Shown one piece after another: positions 17,605 to 26,116 of a stretch of DNA of 55,955 nt (positions are counted from its first letter, which is position 1; each line of letters opens with the position of its first letter). The DNA is from Candidatus Sumerlaeota bacterium (lineage in GTDB: Bacteria; Sumerlaeota; Sumerlaeia; Sumerlaeales; Sumerlaeaceae). The notes under the pieces were generated by a model. The model did not search any database and was not told where the DNA came from. It worked only from the letters and a program-made list of their open reading frames with translations. The stretch lies in assembly GCA_026398535.1 (NCBI GenBank), contig JAPLSQ010000010.1, positions 1 to 55,955 on the forward strand, in the 5' to 3' direction. Position numbers and translations under genes: made by a program.

Positions 17605-20064
17605 ATGCTGAAAAAGACGTACCGGCCCCGGTTGTTTGTGCTATGCTTGATCCCCGTCATGTTGATGACGGTTATGACGGGCAAGCTGTGGTATTTGCAG
17701 ATTGTGCGCCACAGCCATTATGTGAACAAGGCCAACGAGCAGCACCACAAGATCATTAATGTGGTTCCGAACCGGGGGAAGATACTTGACCGCAATGGCC
17801 GCGAGCTTGCCGGCAGCGTGCTGATGCAGACGGCCTATGTCGCTCCGTCGCTCATTCGCACGGAATATGCCGGCGAACTGGCGCGCGACCTTTCAGCGGC
17901 GTTGCGCCTTGATTTCAAGGAAGTGCACAAGCGGCTTCTCGACAACCGTGAGGCGCCGCTGGCCCGCAAACTTGACGAGGTCAAGGCCAATGAATTGCGC
18001 GACATCATGCGCCGCCATGCGCGCAACGTTCCCACAACGGCGCTCTATTTCATCAATGAGGGAAAACGCTATTACCCGAGAAGCGATCTCGCGTCGCATA
18101 TCATCGGTTACACCGAGTTGATCGATTCCGGCGACAACAAGGGCGTGGCCGGCATTGAAAATAGTTATAATGGGATACTGCGGGGACAATCCAAGCGTGT
18201 CAGGGCGCGCACAAACGCCATTCAGAACATTCTCGAGCCCATTGATCCTGAAACGCTGAACTCGACCTATGGTCACTCGGTCGTGCTGACCATAGATGAT
18301 GCCATCCAGCATGCGGCCGAGGCGGCGTTGCGCAAACGCGTCAACGAGATGAGCGCGGACGCGGGCGTGGCTGTCGTCTACGCCGTCAAGACGGGCGAAA
18401 TTCTTGCGATGGCCAATGTGCCCACCTTCAGTCTCGCCGATGTTTCAAAAGCCTCCGACTTCCAGCGCCGCAACCGGGCCGTTACCGACGCGATCGAACC
18501 GGGATCGGTGATGAAGATTTTCACTTTCGCCAGTCTTCTTGACGAGAACAAGCTCTCGCTTGATGACAGTGTGAATTGCGAGGGCGGGCGCTGGAGCATC
18601 AGCGGGCGCACGATTGTCGATGCCGGCGGGCATGGAATGGGCACGGTTCCCGCCAAGGATGTGTTTAAGAATTCCAGCAATGTGGGCACTGTCAAGCTGG
18701 CGATATCGCGACTCACGCCCCAGCGGTTCAGCAAACGGCTGGTCAACTTTGGATTTGGCGTGAAGACGGACGTAGACCTCCCCGGCGAATCCCCCGGGCT
18801 GTTGCGGCCTTTCAAAGAGTGGAGCGGTCTGAGCATGTCGTCCCTTCCGATGGGTTACGAAATCCAAATCACGGCAGTACAACTGGCCGCCGCCGCCGCC
18901 GCCATCATCAATAATGGCATTTATATGCAACCCCACTTGCTCAAGGAACTGAGGGATTTCAGGGGCGAGCTGGTGAAGAAAATCGAGCCAACCGCCCTGC
19001 GCCAGGTTGTCAGCCCCGAAACTTCGCGGAAAATGCTTCAGCTCATGGAGCTAGTTGTCAAGGAAGGCACTGGTAAGACGGCCGCGTGCGAGCTTTACAA
19101 CGTGGGGGGCAAGACCGGCACGACCAAAAAAATGGAAGCGGGGACCAGTCATTATTCCACAAAATCCTACATCGCGTCGTTTTGCGGCGTGGCGCCCATC
19201 GAGGACCCGCAGATTGTGGTCTATGTTTATATTGATAATCCGCGCGGCGGCGCCTATTACGGGGGCGCCGTGAGCGCGCCCGTATTTAAGGAAATTGCGG
19301 TGGCGGCTCTGGAAGTGCTCAAGGTTCCCGCCACAAAGATGGACAAGCCCGCGCCCACGCTTGAAATTGTGTCGGGCAGACTGCGCGATAAATTGGCCGG
19401 CGAGGTGCCCGCCCAGTGGCTCGACGGACAGTTTTTCGATGATGAAGTGTCCTCGGGATGCATGCCCGACCTGCGCGGGCTAACGATGCTCGAGGCGAAA
19501 GAGCGGCTTGTCGGACTCAGCATACCGTTCATGTACGAGGGAAGCGGCGTTGTGATTGATCAAAAACCGGCGCCTTACGAAACCATCGAGGCGTCTCAAC
19601 AGGCGCTCATCAAGTTCGCTTCCCAACAACAATTCTTTGAGCGGCTGGCCATGACAATCGCTGAACGCAACAAAATCCAGACGGCAGTCCAGCATAACAC
19701 CGTCTCCGTTGCTCAACAGACCGCCCTTTCACCTTCCGTGCCTGTCATCAAACTCAACAAGGCGGGAAAGTCGGCCGTGCTGGATGTCGCTGTGGCGGCA
19801 ACAACGGCTCCTGCGGCCGCAAGGCAAAAAACGAAAGCAACCAAACGCAAACCCCTGCCCCTGCCCGATCTGGATGAATATGCGCAACGCCCGCCCGCAG
19901 TTTCCGCCAAGGAAAGCGCATGGCGCCGCATGAACATTGAAACCGAACCGGCGGCCAAATCCGATAAAAAAACTGGCGGTAAATCCAAACGCCAATCCTC
20001 CCCAAACACGCCTGTCATGAACAATCGTTCCAATCCAAATGATCAATCCGGGGGTGATGAATGA
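17605..20064 (+). CDS. ftsI: Division transpeptidase (class B PBP3/FtsI) with C-terminal PASTA domain
   Basis: This penicillin-binding protein cross-links septal peptidoglycan. An N-terminal membrane anchor (about residues 10-30) is followed by the PBP dimerisation domain starting at NRGKILDRNGRELA. The transpeptidase motifs are complete: Ser301-V-M-Lys304, Ser357-S-Asn359 and KTGT from Lys503. A PASTA-like domain begins near residue 619 (CMPDLRGLTMLEAKERL), followed by ~150 residues of low-complexity Lys/Ala/Pro-rich tail. At 819 residues it is longer than E. coli FtsI (588). The last codons overlap murE (ATGA). The charged tail is an oddity for a periplasmic protein. Confidence 0.92.
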   Translation: MLKKTYRPRLFVLCLIPVMLMTVMTGKLWYLQIVRHSHYVNKANEQHHKIINVVPNRGKILDRNGRELAGSVLMQTAYVAPSLIRTEYAGELARDLSAALRLDFKEVHKRLLDNREAPLARKLDEVKANELRDIMRRHARNVPTTALYFINEGKRYYPRSDLASHIIGYTELIDSGDNKGVAGIENSYNGILRGQSKRVRARTNAIQNILEPIDPETLNSTYGHSVVLTIDDAIQHAAEAALRKRVNEMSADAGVAVVYAVKTGEILAMANVPTFSLADVSKASDFQRRNRAVTDAIEPGSVMKIFTFASLLDENKLSLDDSVNCEGGRWSISGRTIVDAGGHGMGTVPAKDVFKNSSNVGTVKLAISRLTPQRFSKRLVNFGFGVKTDVDLPGESPGLLRPFKEWSGLSMSSLPMGYEIQITAVQLAAAAAAIINNGIYMQPHLLKELRDFRGELVKKIEPTALRQVVSPETSRKMLQLMELVVKEGTGKTAACELYNVGGKTGTTKKMEAGTSHYSTKSYIASFCGVAPIEDPQIVVYVYIDNPRGGAYYGGAVSAPVFKEIAVAALEVLKVPATKMDKPAPTLEIVSGRLRDKLAGEVPAQWLDGQFFDDEVSSGCMPDLRGLTMLEAKERLVGLSIPFMYEGSGVVIDQKPAPYETIEASQQALIKFASQQQFFERLAMTIAERNKIQTAVQHNTVSVAQQTALSPSVPVIKLNKAGKSAVLDVAVAATTAPAAARQKTKATKRKPLPLPDLDEYAQRPPAVSAKESAWRRMNIETEPAAKSDKKTGGKSKRQSSPNTPVMNNRSNPNDQSGGDE

Positions 20065-21593
20065 TGCCACAAACGTGGAATCTCAGAGAACTGTTGCAAA
20101 AGGCTGGCATTGACGTTCAGGACGTTCCTGACATCACTGTGACGGGTTTGACTGACAATTCGCAGACGGTCGAACCCGGGAATATCTTTGTTGCCACTAT
20201 CGGCCAGTCGACCGACAGCCATGTGTTCATCTCCGATGCCAAGGAGCGCGGCGCCACCGTGATGGTTGTGTCGCGTGATATTCCCGCCTACAATGAGGTT
20301 GTGATTGTCAGGGTTCCTGATTCAATGGCAGCGCTTGGCAGTTTGGCTCATGCCTGGCACGGTAATCCGAGCGCGCACATGCTCGTGGTGGGAGTGTCGG
20401 GAACCAACGGCAAAACGACCACGACATACCTGCTTGAATCCGTGATGCGGGCGGCCGGGATGAATCCAGGGGTGATAGGCACCATCGAATATCGTTATGC
20501 CGGCCAGCGACATAAGGCGCGACACACAACACCGACAGCGCTTCAGCTTGCCCAACTTTACGCGCAGATGCGCGATGCCGGGTGTGATGCCGCGGCCATG
20601 GAAGTGTCGTCGCACTCGATTGAACAACAACGAATCAATGGCATCCGCTTCGATGCCGGAATTTTCACCAACCTGACACAGGACCATCTTGACTACCACG
20701 GCACGATGGAGAATTACGCCGTCACCAAGAGGAAGTTCTATTTTGACCATCTATTGCGTTATCCCCCAAAAGCCGATCTTGCGTGTCAAGCAAATCTTCC
20801 TATCGGCGTTTTCAATATGGATGATGCCTGTGGCAAGCTCTGGGCATCGGAGTTTCCCGGAAAAAGTTTGACTTATGGCACATGTATGGATGCGGATTTG
20901 TGTGCGGAGAAGGCTACGCACAGTCCAGATGGCACACACATCTCGGCGAGATGTTCTGGTCAACCATTAATTATTGACACGCCATTGTTCGGTCAATTTA
21001 ATGTCTTGAACGTGCTGGGCGCATATCTGGCTGGTGTCGGGATTGGCATTACGTCTAATGATGTGTTGTCGGGGATCAAGTCGATGCGGCATGTGCCGGG
21101 CCGGTTTGAGAGTGTTGCGGCGGGACAGCCGTTCTTTGTGATTGTTGATTATGCGCATACCCCTGATGCTTTGAAAAACGTCCTTGTCAATGCAAGAACC
21201 ATGACAGACAACAGGATCATCACGGTTTTCGGATGCGGGGGCGATCGCGATCCCTTTAAACGTCCGTTGATGGGGCGAATCGTCGGTGATCTGAGTGATC
21301 ATGTGATTCTGACAAATGACAATCCGCGCACAGAAGATCCTGAGGCCATTGCGGCGATGGCTCTTGAGGGTCTGCGCCAGTCGAAAGCCCCGGCAAGCGA
21401 AATCGAGGTTATTCTTGACCGTCGCGCGGCCATTGGACACGCTGCAGAACTTGCCCGGAAAGGGGATTTTGTCATGATTGCGGGCAAGGGACATGAGGAT
21501 TACCAGATATTGAAGACGGAGACGATCCACTTTGACGACAGGGAAACGGCGCGCGAATGGCTGATCTCATTGGGGTATTCAGGCGAAGAATAG
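20061..21593 (+). CDS. murE: UDP-MurNAc-tripeptide synthetase (meso-diaminopimelate adding)
   Basis: MurE adds the third amino acid to the UDP-MurNAc dipeptide in the cytoplasm. The Mur-ligase P-loop GTNGKTTTTY is near residue 114. The substrate-selecting motif is DNPR (near residue 420), which marks meso-diaminopimelate rather than lysine addition. The length of 510 residues is normal. The ATG at 20061 overlaps the ftsI stop by four bases; murF starts 17 bases after the stop. Confidence 0.96.
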   Translation: MMPQTWNLRELLQKAGIDVQDVPDITVTGLTDNSQTVEPGNIFVATIGQSTDSHVFISDAKERGATVMVVSRDIPAYNEVVIVRVPDSMAALGSLAHAWHGNPSAHMLVVGVSGTNGKTTTTYLLESVMRAAGMNPGVIGTIEYRYAGQRHKARHTTPTALQLAQLYAQMRDAGCDAAAMEVSSHSIEQQRINGIRFDAGIFTNLTQDHLDYHGTMENYAVTKRKFYFDHLLRYPPKADLACQANLPIGVFNMDDACGKLWASEFPGKSLTYGTCMDADLCAEKATHSPDGTHISARCSGQPLIIDTPLFGQFNVLNVLGAYLAGVGIGITSNDVLSGIKSMRHVPGRFESVAAGQPFFVIVDYAHTPDALKNVLVNARTMTDNRIITVFGCGGDRDPFKRPLMGRIVGDLSDHVILTNDNPRTEDPEAIAAMALEGLRQSKAPASEIEVILDRRAAIGHAAELARKGDFVMIAGKGHEDYQILKTETIHFDDRETAREWLISLGYSGEE

Positions 21594-21610
21594 GGCGTTA
21601 AAGATCATTC

Positions 21611-23017
21611 ATGCACATCAAACTTGAAGAAGCGGCTCAGTGGCTGGACGCGCGGTTGTTCCGGGTCGCGGATGCCTACGCCATAACTTCCGTATCGACG
21701 GATACCAGGACGCTTCAGCGCGGTGATTGTTATATGGCGCTGAAAGGGGAATTGCTTGACGGTCATGATTATGTGGACAAAGCCATCGAGGCTGGCGCTT
21801 CCTGTCTGATTGTCCATCGCCAATTTCCTGAATATGCGCAAGTAAATCAGCTTGTTGTTGCGGACACACTCTCAGCCTTAGGCGAACTTGCGCGGCACTG
21901 GCGCGACAAAATGGCGCATATCCCTGTTGCCGTTTTGTCAGGGTCCAGCGGCAAGACGACTACGAAGGAAATGGCCGCATTGATTGTTGGCGCTCATCGT
22001 TGCCTTCTGTTCACGCAGGGTAATTTGAATAATCTGGTTGGATTGCCGCGCATGGTGCTTGAATTGAACGCCAGTCACGAAGCCGCCATTCTGGAGCTGG
22101 GGATGAATATGCCGGGCGAACTGGCGCGCTTGACGGATATCGCCATGCCCCAATGTGTTGCGGTCACCAACATCACCAATGCCCACATCGGCATGTTCGG
22201 CTCGCAGGAAGCTCTGTATAAAGGGGAATGCGAGTCCCTTCAATCATCCGGTCCTGATACATTGCTTATCATGAACGCGGATGATCCGCTTTCCCAGAGA
22301 GCCTGCCTTGAGTGCGGCCGCGGGCGGCGAATTGTCAGTTTCGGCATCCAGGAACGGGCCAATATCATGGCGGAGAACATCTCACTTCTGGAGCCTTATG
22401 GATACCGCTTTGACCTTGTGATGGATAAGGGTGTGGACAGCGGGCCGGAGCGGGGCGGTCATACAATTTCCGTGTCCGTGGAATTGCGCATTTTCGGGCG
22501 GCATAATATTTACAATGTGCTTCAGGCGGCCGCCATTGGCCGGTTTTTTGGCGTTGGGGCTGCCGATACCGCCGTCGCGCTCTGCCGGTTCCGTCCCAAG
22601 TCCAACCGCAGCGAGGTGGAGGAGGTTGATGGCTGGCACATGGTGAAGGATTGTTACAATGCCAGTCCGTCGGCTGTTGAGCAGGTTTTGTTGTCACTCG
22701 CTGATTTTCATGTTCCGGGCAGGCGGTTTGCCGTGCTGGGCGACATGCGGGAGCTGGGCGGGATGGAAGAGGAGTATCACGCGCGGATTGGCCGGATGGC
22801 GGCGGGTTTAGGGCTGGCGGGCATTTTCACACTGGGCGAGCGCGGCGCCATGATCTCGCGTGCCGCCGCCGCCATGGGCGCTCCGGCGGAACACCTGCCG
22901 GACGCCGAAACAGCGGCACAGCGATTGCACGGGCTGCTCCGGCCGGGGGATTTGGTGTTGATAAAAGGCTCCCGCCTCATGAGGCTGGAGCGTGTTTGCG
23001 AATTTCTGAAAGGATAA
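21611..23017 (+). CDS. murF: UDP-MurNAc-tripeptide:D-Ala-D-Ala ligase
   Basis: MurF attaches D-Ala-D-Ala, completing the UDP-MurNAc-pentapeptide. The N-terminal domain has STDTRTLQRGDCYMALKG, typical of MurE/MurF uridine-binding domains. The P-loop is SGSSGKTTTKEM (near residue 110), and QGNLNNLVGLP and NAHIGMFGS follow. The C-terminal domain has DCYNASPSAVEQ and GDMRELG, both MurF markers. The length of 468 residues is usual. mraY follows after 13 bases. Confidence 0.96.
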   Translation: MHIKLEEAAQWLDARLFRVADAYAITSVSTDTRTLQRGDCYMALKGELLDGHDYVDKAIEAGASCLIVHRQFPEYAQVNQLVVADTLSALGELARHWRDKMAHIPVAVLSGSSGKTTTKEMAALIVGAHRCLLFTQGNLNNLVGLPRMVLELNASHEAAILELGMNMPGELARLTDIAMPQCVAVTNITNAHIGMFGSQEALYKGECESLQSSGPDTLLIMNADDPLSQRACLECGRGRRIVSFGIQERANIMAENISLLEPYGYRFDLVMDKGVDSGPERGGHTISVSVELRIFGRHNIYNVLQAAAIGRFFGVGAADTAVALCRFRPKSNRSEVEEVDGWHMVKDCYNASPSAVEQVLLSLADFHVPGRRFAVLGDMRELGGMEEEYHARIGRMAAGLGLAGIFTLGERGAMISRAAAAMGAPAEHLPDAETAAQRLHGLLRPGDLVLIKGSRLMRLERVCEFLKG

Positions 23018-23030
23018 ACCACATACTGCC

Positions 23031-24194
23031 TTGTTTTATCATTTTCTAAACTATCTTCACGCGAAGCGGATTCTGTATATCAATCCGTTTCAATATGAGA
23101 CCTTCCGCGCGGGCATAGCGCTGGTCACCGCCCTGCTGATCTCGCTGGCGATCGGCAAGCGTGTAATTGTTGTGTTGCGGGCGCTCAAGGCGGGCCAGCC
23201 CATCCACACGGTGACGATCAAGGGCGCCCCGGATCTTGCCGAAATGCACGGCAAGAAGGCCGGCACGCCCACCATGGGCGGTGTGCTCATCGTGTTCTCG
23301 GTGCTCGTGCCCGTGCTGCTGTTCTGCAATCTGACAAACCCGCTTGTTTGGCTTCTCGTGCTTGTGACGCTGAGTTTCGCGGCGCTTGGCTTCTGGGACG
23401 ATTACCTCAAAATCACCAAGAAAAACGCTGACGGCCTCAAGGCGCGTTACAAACTATTGGTTCAGGCGATCATTGCCCTGTTCGTGGGGGGATTCCTGTA
23501 TTATTACGGATCATCTGTTCCAAACGGTGTTGTCTACACTTACCTTGAGAAAGGCCATGCGTATGGTCCATTCAGCGGCTACGACCGCATTCTGGCGCCT
23601 TTTTTCAAGACGTTCTATCCGCAGATTGGCCTGCTCTTTGTCCTTTATGCGATAGTCGTGTTGACGGCCACATCGAACGCTGTCAACCTGACCGACGGGT
23701 TGGACGGTTTGTGCATTGGCATCATGACCATCGTGGCGACGGCATTCATGATCCTGGTCTACATTGCCAGCAACCGCGCGTTTTCAAATTACCTGATGCT
23801 GCCGCACGTGACAAGCGCCGATGAAGTGCTGGTGTTCATGGGCGCGCTCATCGGCGCGAGCCTTGGATTTTTGTGGTATAACGCCTATCCCGCGGACATG
23901 TTCATGGGCGATACTGGTTCCATGACACTGGGCGGCGTGATTGGCACAGTGGCGCTCATCACGAAGCAGGAAATCCTGCTGGCGATTATTGGCGGGATTT
24001 TTGTGCTCGAAGCGCTGTCGGTCATCATCCAAGTGGGCAGCTACAAGCTCAGGCACAAGCGCGTCTTTCTCATGTCCCCGCTTCATCACCATTACGAGAA
24101 GAAGGGCATGACCGAAGCCAAGATCATCGCGCGGTTTTGGATTGTCAGCGCACTGCTGGCGCTGATCGGCCTGAGCACCCTGCGGCTGCGGTAA
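23031..24194 (+). CDS. mraY: Phospho-MurNAc-pentapeptide transferase
   Basis: This integral membrane enzyme transfers phospho-MurNAc-pentapeptide to undecaprenyl phosphate, making lipid I. About ten hydrophobic helices are visible. Conserved cytoplasmic motifs are HGKKAGTPTMGG, GFWDDYLK, NAVNLTDGLDGL (the catalytic Asp region) and the terminal MSPLHHHYEKKG. The start is a TTG at 23031, with AAAGGA further upstream; no ATG fits before the first helix. The usual next genes (murD, ftsW, murG, murC) do not follow. Confidence 0.96.
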   Translation: MFYHFLNYLHAKRILYINPFQYETFRAGIALVTALLISLAIGKRVIVVLRALKAGQPIHTVTIKGAPDLAEMHGKKAGTPTMGGVLIVFSVLVPVLLFCNLTNPLVWLLVLVTLSFAALGFWDDYLKITKKNADGLKARYKLLVQAIIALFVGGFLYYYGSSVPNGVVYTYLEKGHAYGPFSGYDRILAPFFKTFYPQIGLLFVLYAIVVLTATSNAVNLTDGLDGLCIGIMTIVATAFMILVYIASNRAFSNYLMLPHVTSADEVLVFMGALIGASLGFLWYNAYPADMFMGDTGSMTLGGVIGTVALITKQEILLAIIGGIFVLEALSVIIQVGSYKLRHKRVFLMSPLHHHYEKKGMTEAKIIARFWIVSALLALIGLSTLRLR

Positions 24195-24335
24195 ACAGCG
24201 CCGGGATGGGCCGCAAGGCAATTCTGTCTGTGATGCTGATATTTTTTGGGATGCGGCCGGATGAACCAGCGATACTTTTAGCATCAACAGGATGCACAGA
24301 ATCTAATCTTGTGCTGGAAGACGTGATTGCCTGGG

Positions 24336-24341
24336 TATAAT
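24336..24341 (+). promoter_or_regulatory. Candidate -10 box before uppS
   Basis: A perfect TATAAT hexamer sits in the 264-base gap between mraY and uppS, about 135 bases before the uppS ATG. No good -35 box is visible at 16-18 bases. If used, it would make uppS-cdsA a separate transcription unit. Confidence 0.3.
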
Positions 24342-24476
24342 GGATCCGACTGTGGCAATTCCAAAGGACATGTCTTTCGTGAATCATGGTTAGGGACGGC
24401 CATGCCACTTTCTATTGCAGGCAAGGATGCCCGCATCCCTTGACATTGCCCATTTGCGTTGGATTGGATTGTGCGC

Positions 24477-25289
24477 ATGACGTCATCAAGTCAGCATTCT
24501 CCCGGCGAACCGCTTGTGCCGAACGTCAAACAGGCGCTGACCCGCACCGAGCGCGAACTGTTGTTGCAGATCATTCCGGATCGCATTCCCGCACACGTGG
24601 CAATCATCATGGACGGCAACGGGCGGTGGGCGCGGCGCCAGGGCTTCATCGACCGCATACGCGGCCATGAAGCCGGCAGCCAGTCTGTCCGCGAGGCGGT
24701 CGGCACGGCCTCGGAACTTGGGATGAAGACGCTGACGCTTTACGCCTTCTCGACGGAAAACTGGCAGCGTCCCGCCGCAGAGATCAAGGCGCTCATGCTC
24801 CTGCTTGAAAAATTTCTTCGCGAGAAGATCGGCGAGTTGAACGAAAACAACGTGCGCCTGATCGCGTCGGGCCGGATCAGCGACCTTGGCCCGAAGGTCG
24901 TCCGGGTGCTCAATCACGCCATCGACGCCACTTCCGCCAACACGGGACTCACACTCAATCTCGCGCTGAGCTACAGCTGGCGGGCGGAACTCACAGATGC
25001 CGCGCGCCGCATCGCCGCCGAGGCGCGCAACGGCACACTCGATCCCGATGCCATCACCGAGGCCGATATCTCGGCGCGCATGTATCATGCCGAACTGGAC
25101 GATCCCGACCTGCTCATCCGCACAAGCGGCGAGATGAGAATTTCCAATTTCCTACTGTGGCAGATTGCCTACACCGAGATTTACGTCACGCCGGTTCTGT
25201 GGCCCGATTTCCGGCGAAGGCATTTTTACGAGGCGGCGCTCGATTACCAGAAGCGCGAAAGACGGTTCGGAAAGGAGACCCGGCGCTGA
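24477..25289 (+). CDS. uppS: Undecaprenyl diphosphate synthase (cis-prenyltransferase)
   Basis: The enzyme builds the C55 carrier lipid used for peptidoglycan and LPS. The signature AIIMDGNGRWARR is present, with catalytic Asp46 binding magnesium-diphosphate. Further motifs are LTLYAFSTENW and, near the end, DLLIRTSGEMRISNFLLWQ. The 270-residue length is usual. The ATG at 24477 is chosen; a TTG at 24459 would add six residues. Its stop shares one base with the cdsA ATG (TGATG), and the two lipid genes often travel together. Confidence 0.96.
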   Translation: MTSSSQHSPGEPLVPNVKQALTRTERELLLQIIPDRIPAHVAIIMDGNGRWARRQGFIDRIRGHEAGSQSVREAVGTASELGMKTLTLYAFSTENWQRPAAEIKALMLLLEKFLREKIGELNENNVRLIASGRISDLGPKVVRVLNHAIDATSANTGLTLNLALSYSWRAELTDAARRIAAEARNGTLDPDAITEADISARMYHAELDDPDLLIRTSGEMRISNFLLWQIAYTEIYVTPVLWPDFRRRHFYEAALDYQKRERRFGKETRR

Positions 25290-26116
25290 TGCATTCCACA
25301 ACCTCGCGCGCCCGCATGGGAATGCTGATGATGATTGTCATTCTGCTGGGCTTGAGGTTTGACGCGCTGGCATGGATCGTGCCGCTGGCGGGCTGGTTGT
25401 GCGCCATGGCGGCCGTGTTTGAGATCCATAAAATGGCGCAACACACGGGAGCGCCGCACAACCTTCCCTTGGCGCTCACGGGCGCCGCGGCATTCTTTGC
25501 GGCGGGACTTTTCCCCGCGCAAATGTTCCCCCAAATCTTCCTCGCGTTCCTGCTTGTCATGCTGCTCGGTGTCTTTTCGTTCTTCATGCTTCTTCACGGT
25601 TTCACGGGGTCGCTCACAGGCGTGCCGCTGACGCTGTTTTCCGCGCTCTACACGGCCATGCCGATGGCGCTGGGCTATCAGATCCTCGCGTCGGACAAAT
25701 TGTATTTCCTGTTCCTGCTCATTCTCGTGTGGACTTCCGACATCGCGGCCTATTACACGGGGCGTCTTTTGGGAAAACACAAAATGTCCCCGCGCATCAG
25801 CCCGAACAAGACCTGGGAGGGATCACTCGGCTCGGTGCTGGGATGCCTGGCGGCGGGCGCGGTCTTCAAATCCCTCATGCCCGCGGCCGCATTCAGTCTT
25901 GGCTGGAACGAAACCATCATCGCTTCGGCGCTGATCGCGGTATTCGCGCAGATCGGCGACTTGGCCGAATCGTCCCTCAAGCGCGACGCGGGCGTGAAGG
26001 ATTCGGGAGTCACACTGATGGGGCACGGCGGCGTGCTCGACCGTATCGATTCGCTGCTTTTTTCGTTTGTGGCGTTTTATCTGATGCTGGCTGTCCAAGG
26101 GCGCATCGAGTTCTGA
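25289..26116 (+). CDS. cdsA: Phosphatidate cytidylyltransferase
   Basis: CdsA makes CDP-diacylglycerol, the precursor of phospholipids, at the inner membrane. Around seven hydrophobic helices are visible over 275 residues. The family signature appears as SPNKTWEGSLGS followed by DLAESSLKRDAGVKDSG and MGHGGVLDRIDSLLFS. The ATG at 25289 has AAAGGAG 11 bases before it and overlaps the uppS stop by one base. dxr and rseP, frequent next genes, are absent; a converging glycosyltransferase gene overlaps its last 40 bases. Confidence 0.95.
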   Translation: MHSTTSRARMGMLMMIVILLGLRFDALAWIVPLAGWLCAMAAVFEIHKMAQHTGAPHNLPLALTGAAAFFAAGLFPAQMFPQIFLAFLLVMLLGVFSFFMLLHGFTGSLTGVPLTLFSALYTAMPMALGYQILASDKLYFLFLLILVWTSDIAAYYTGRLLGKHKMSPRISPNKTWEGSLGSVLGCLAAGAVFKSLMPAAAFSLGWNETIIASALIAVFAQIGDLAESSLKRDAGVKDSGVTLMGHGGVLDRIDSLLFSFVAFYLMLAVQGRIEF

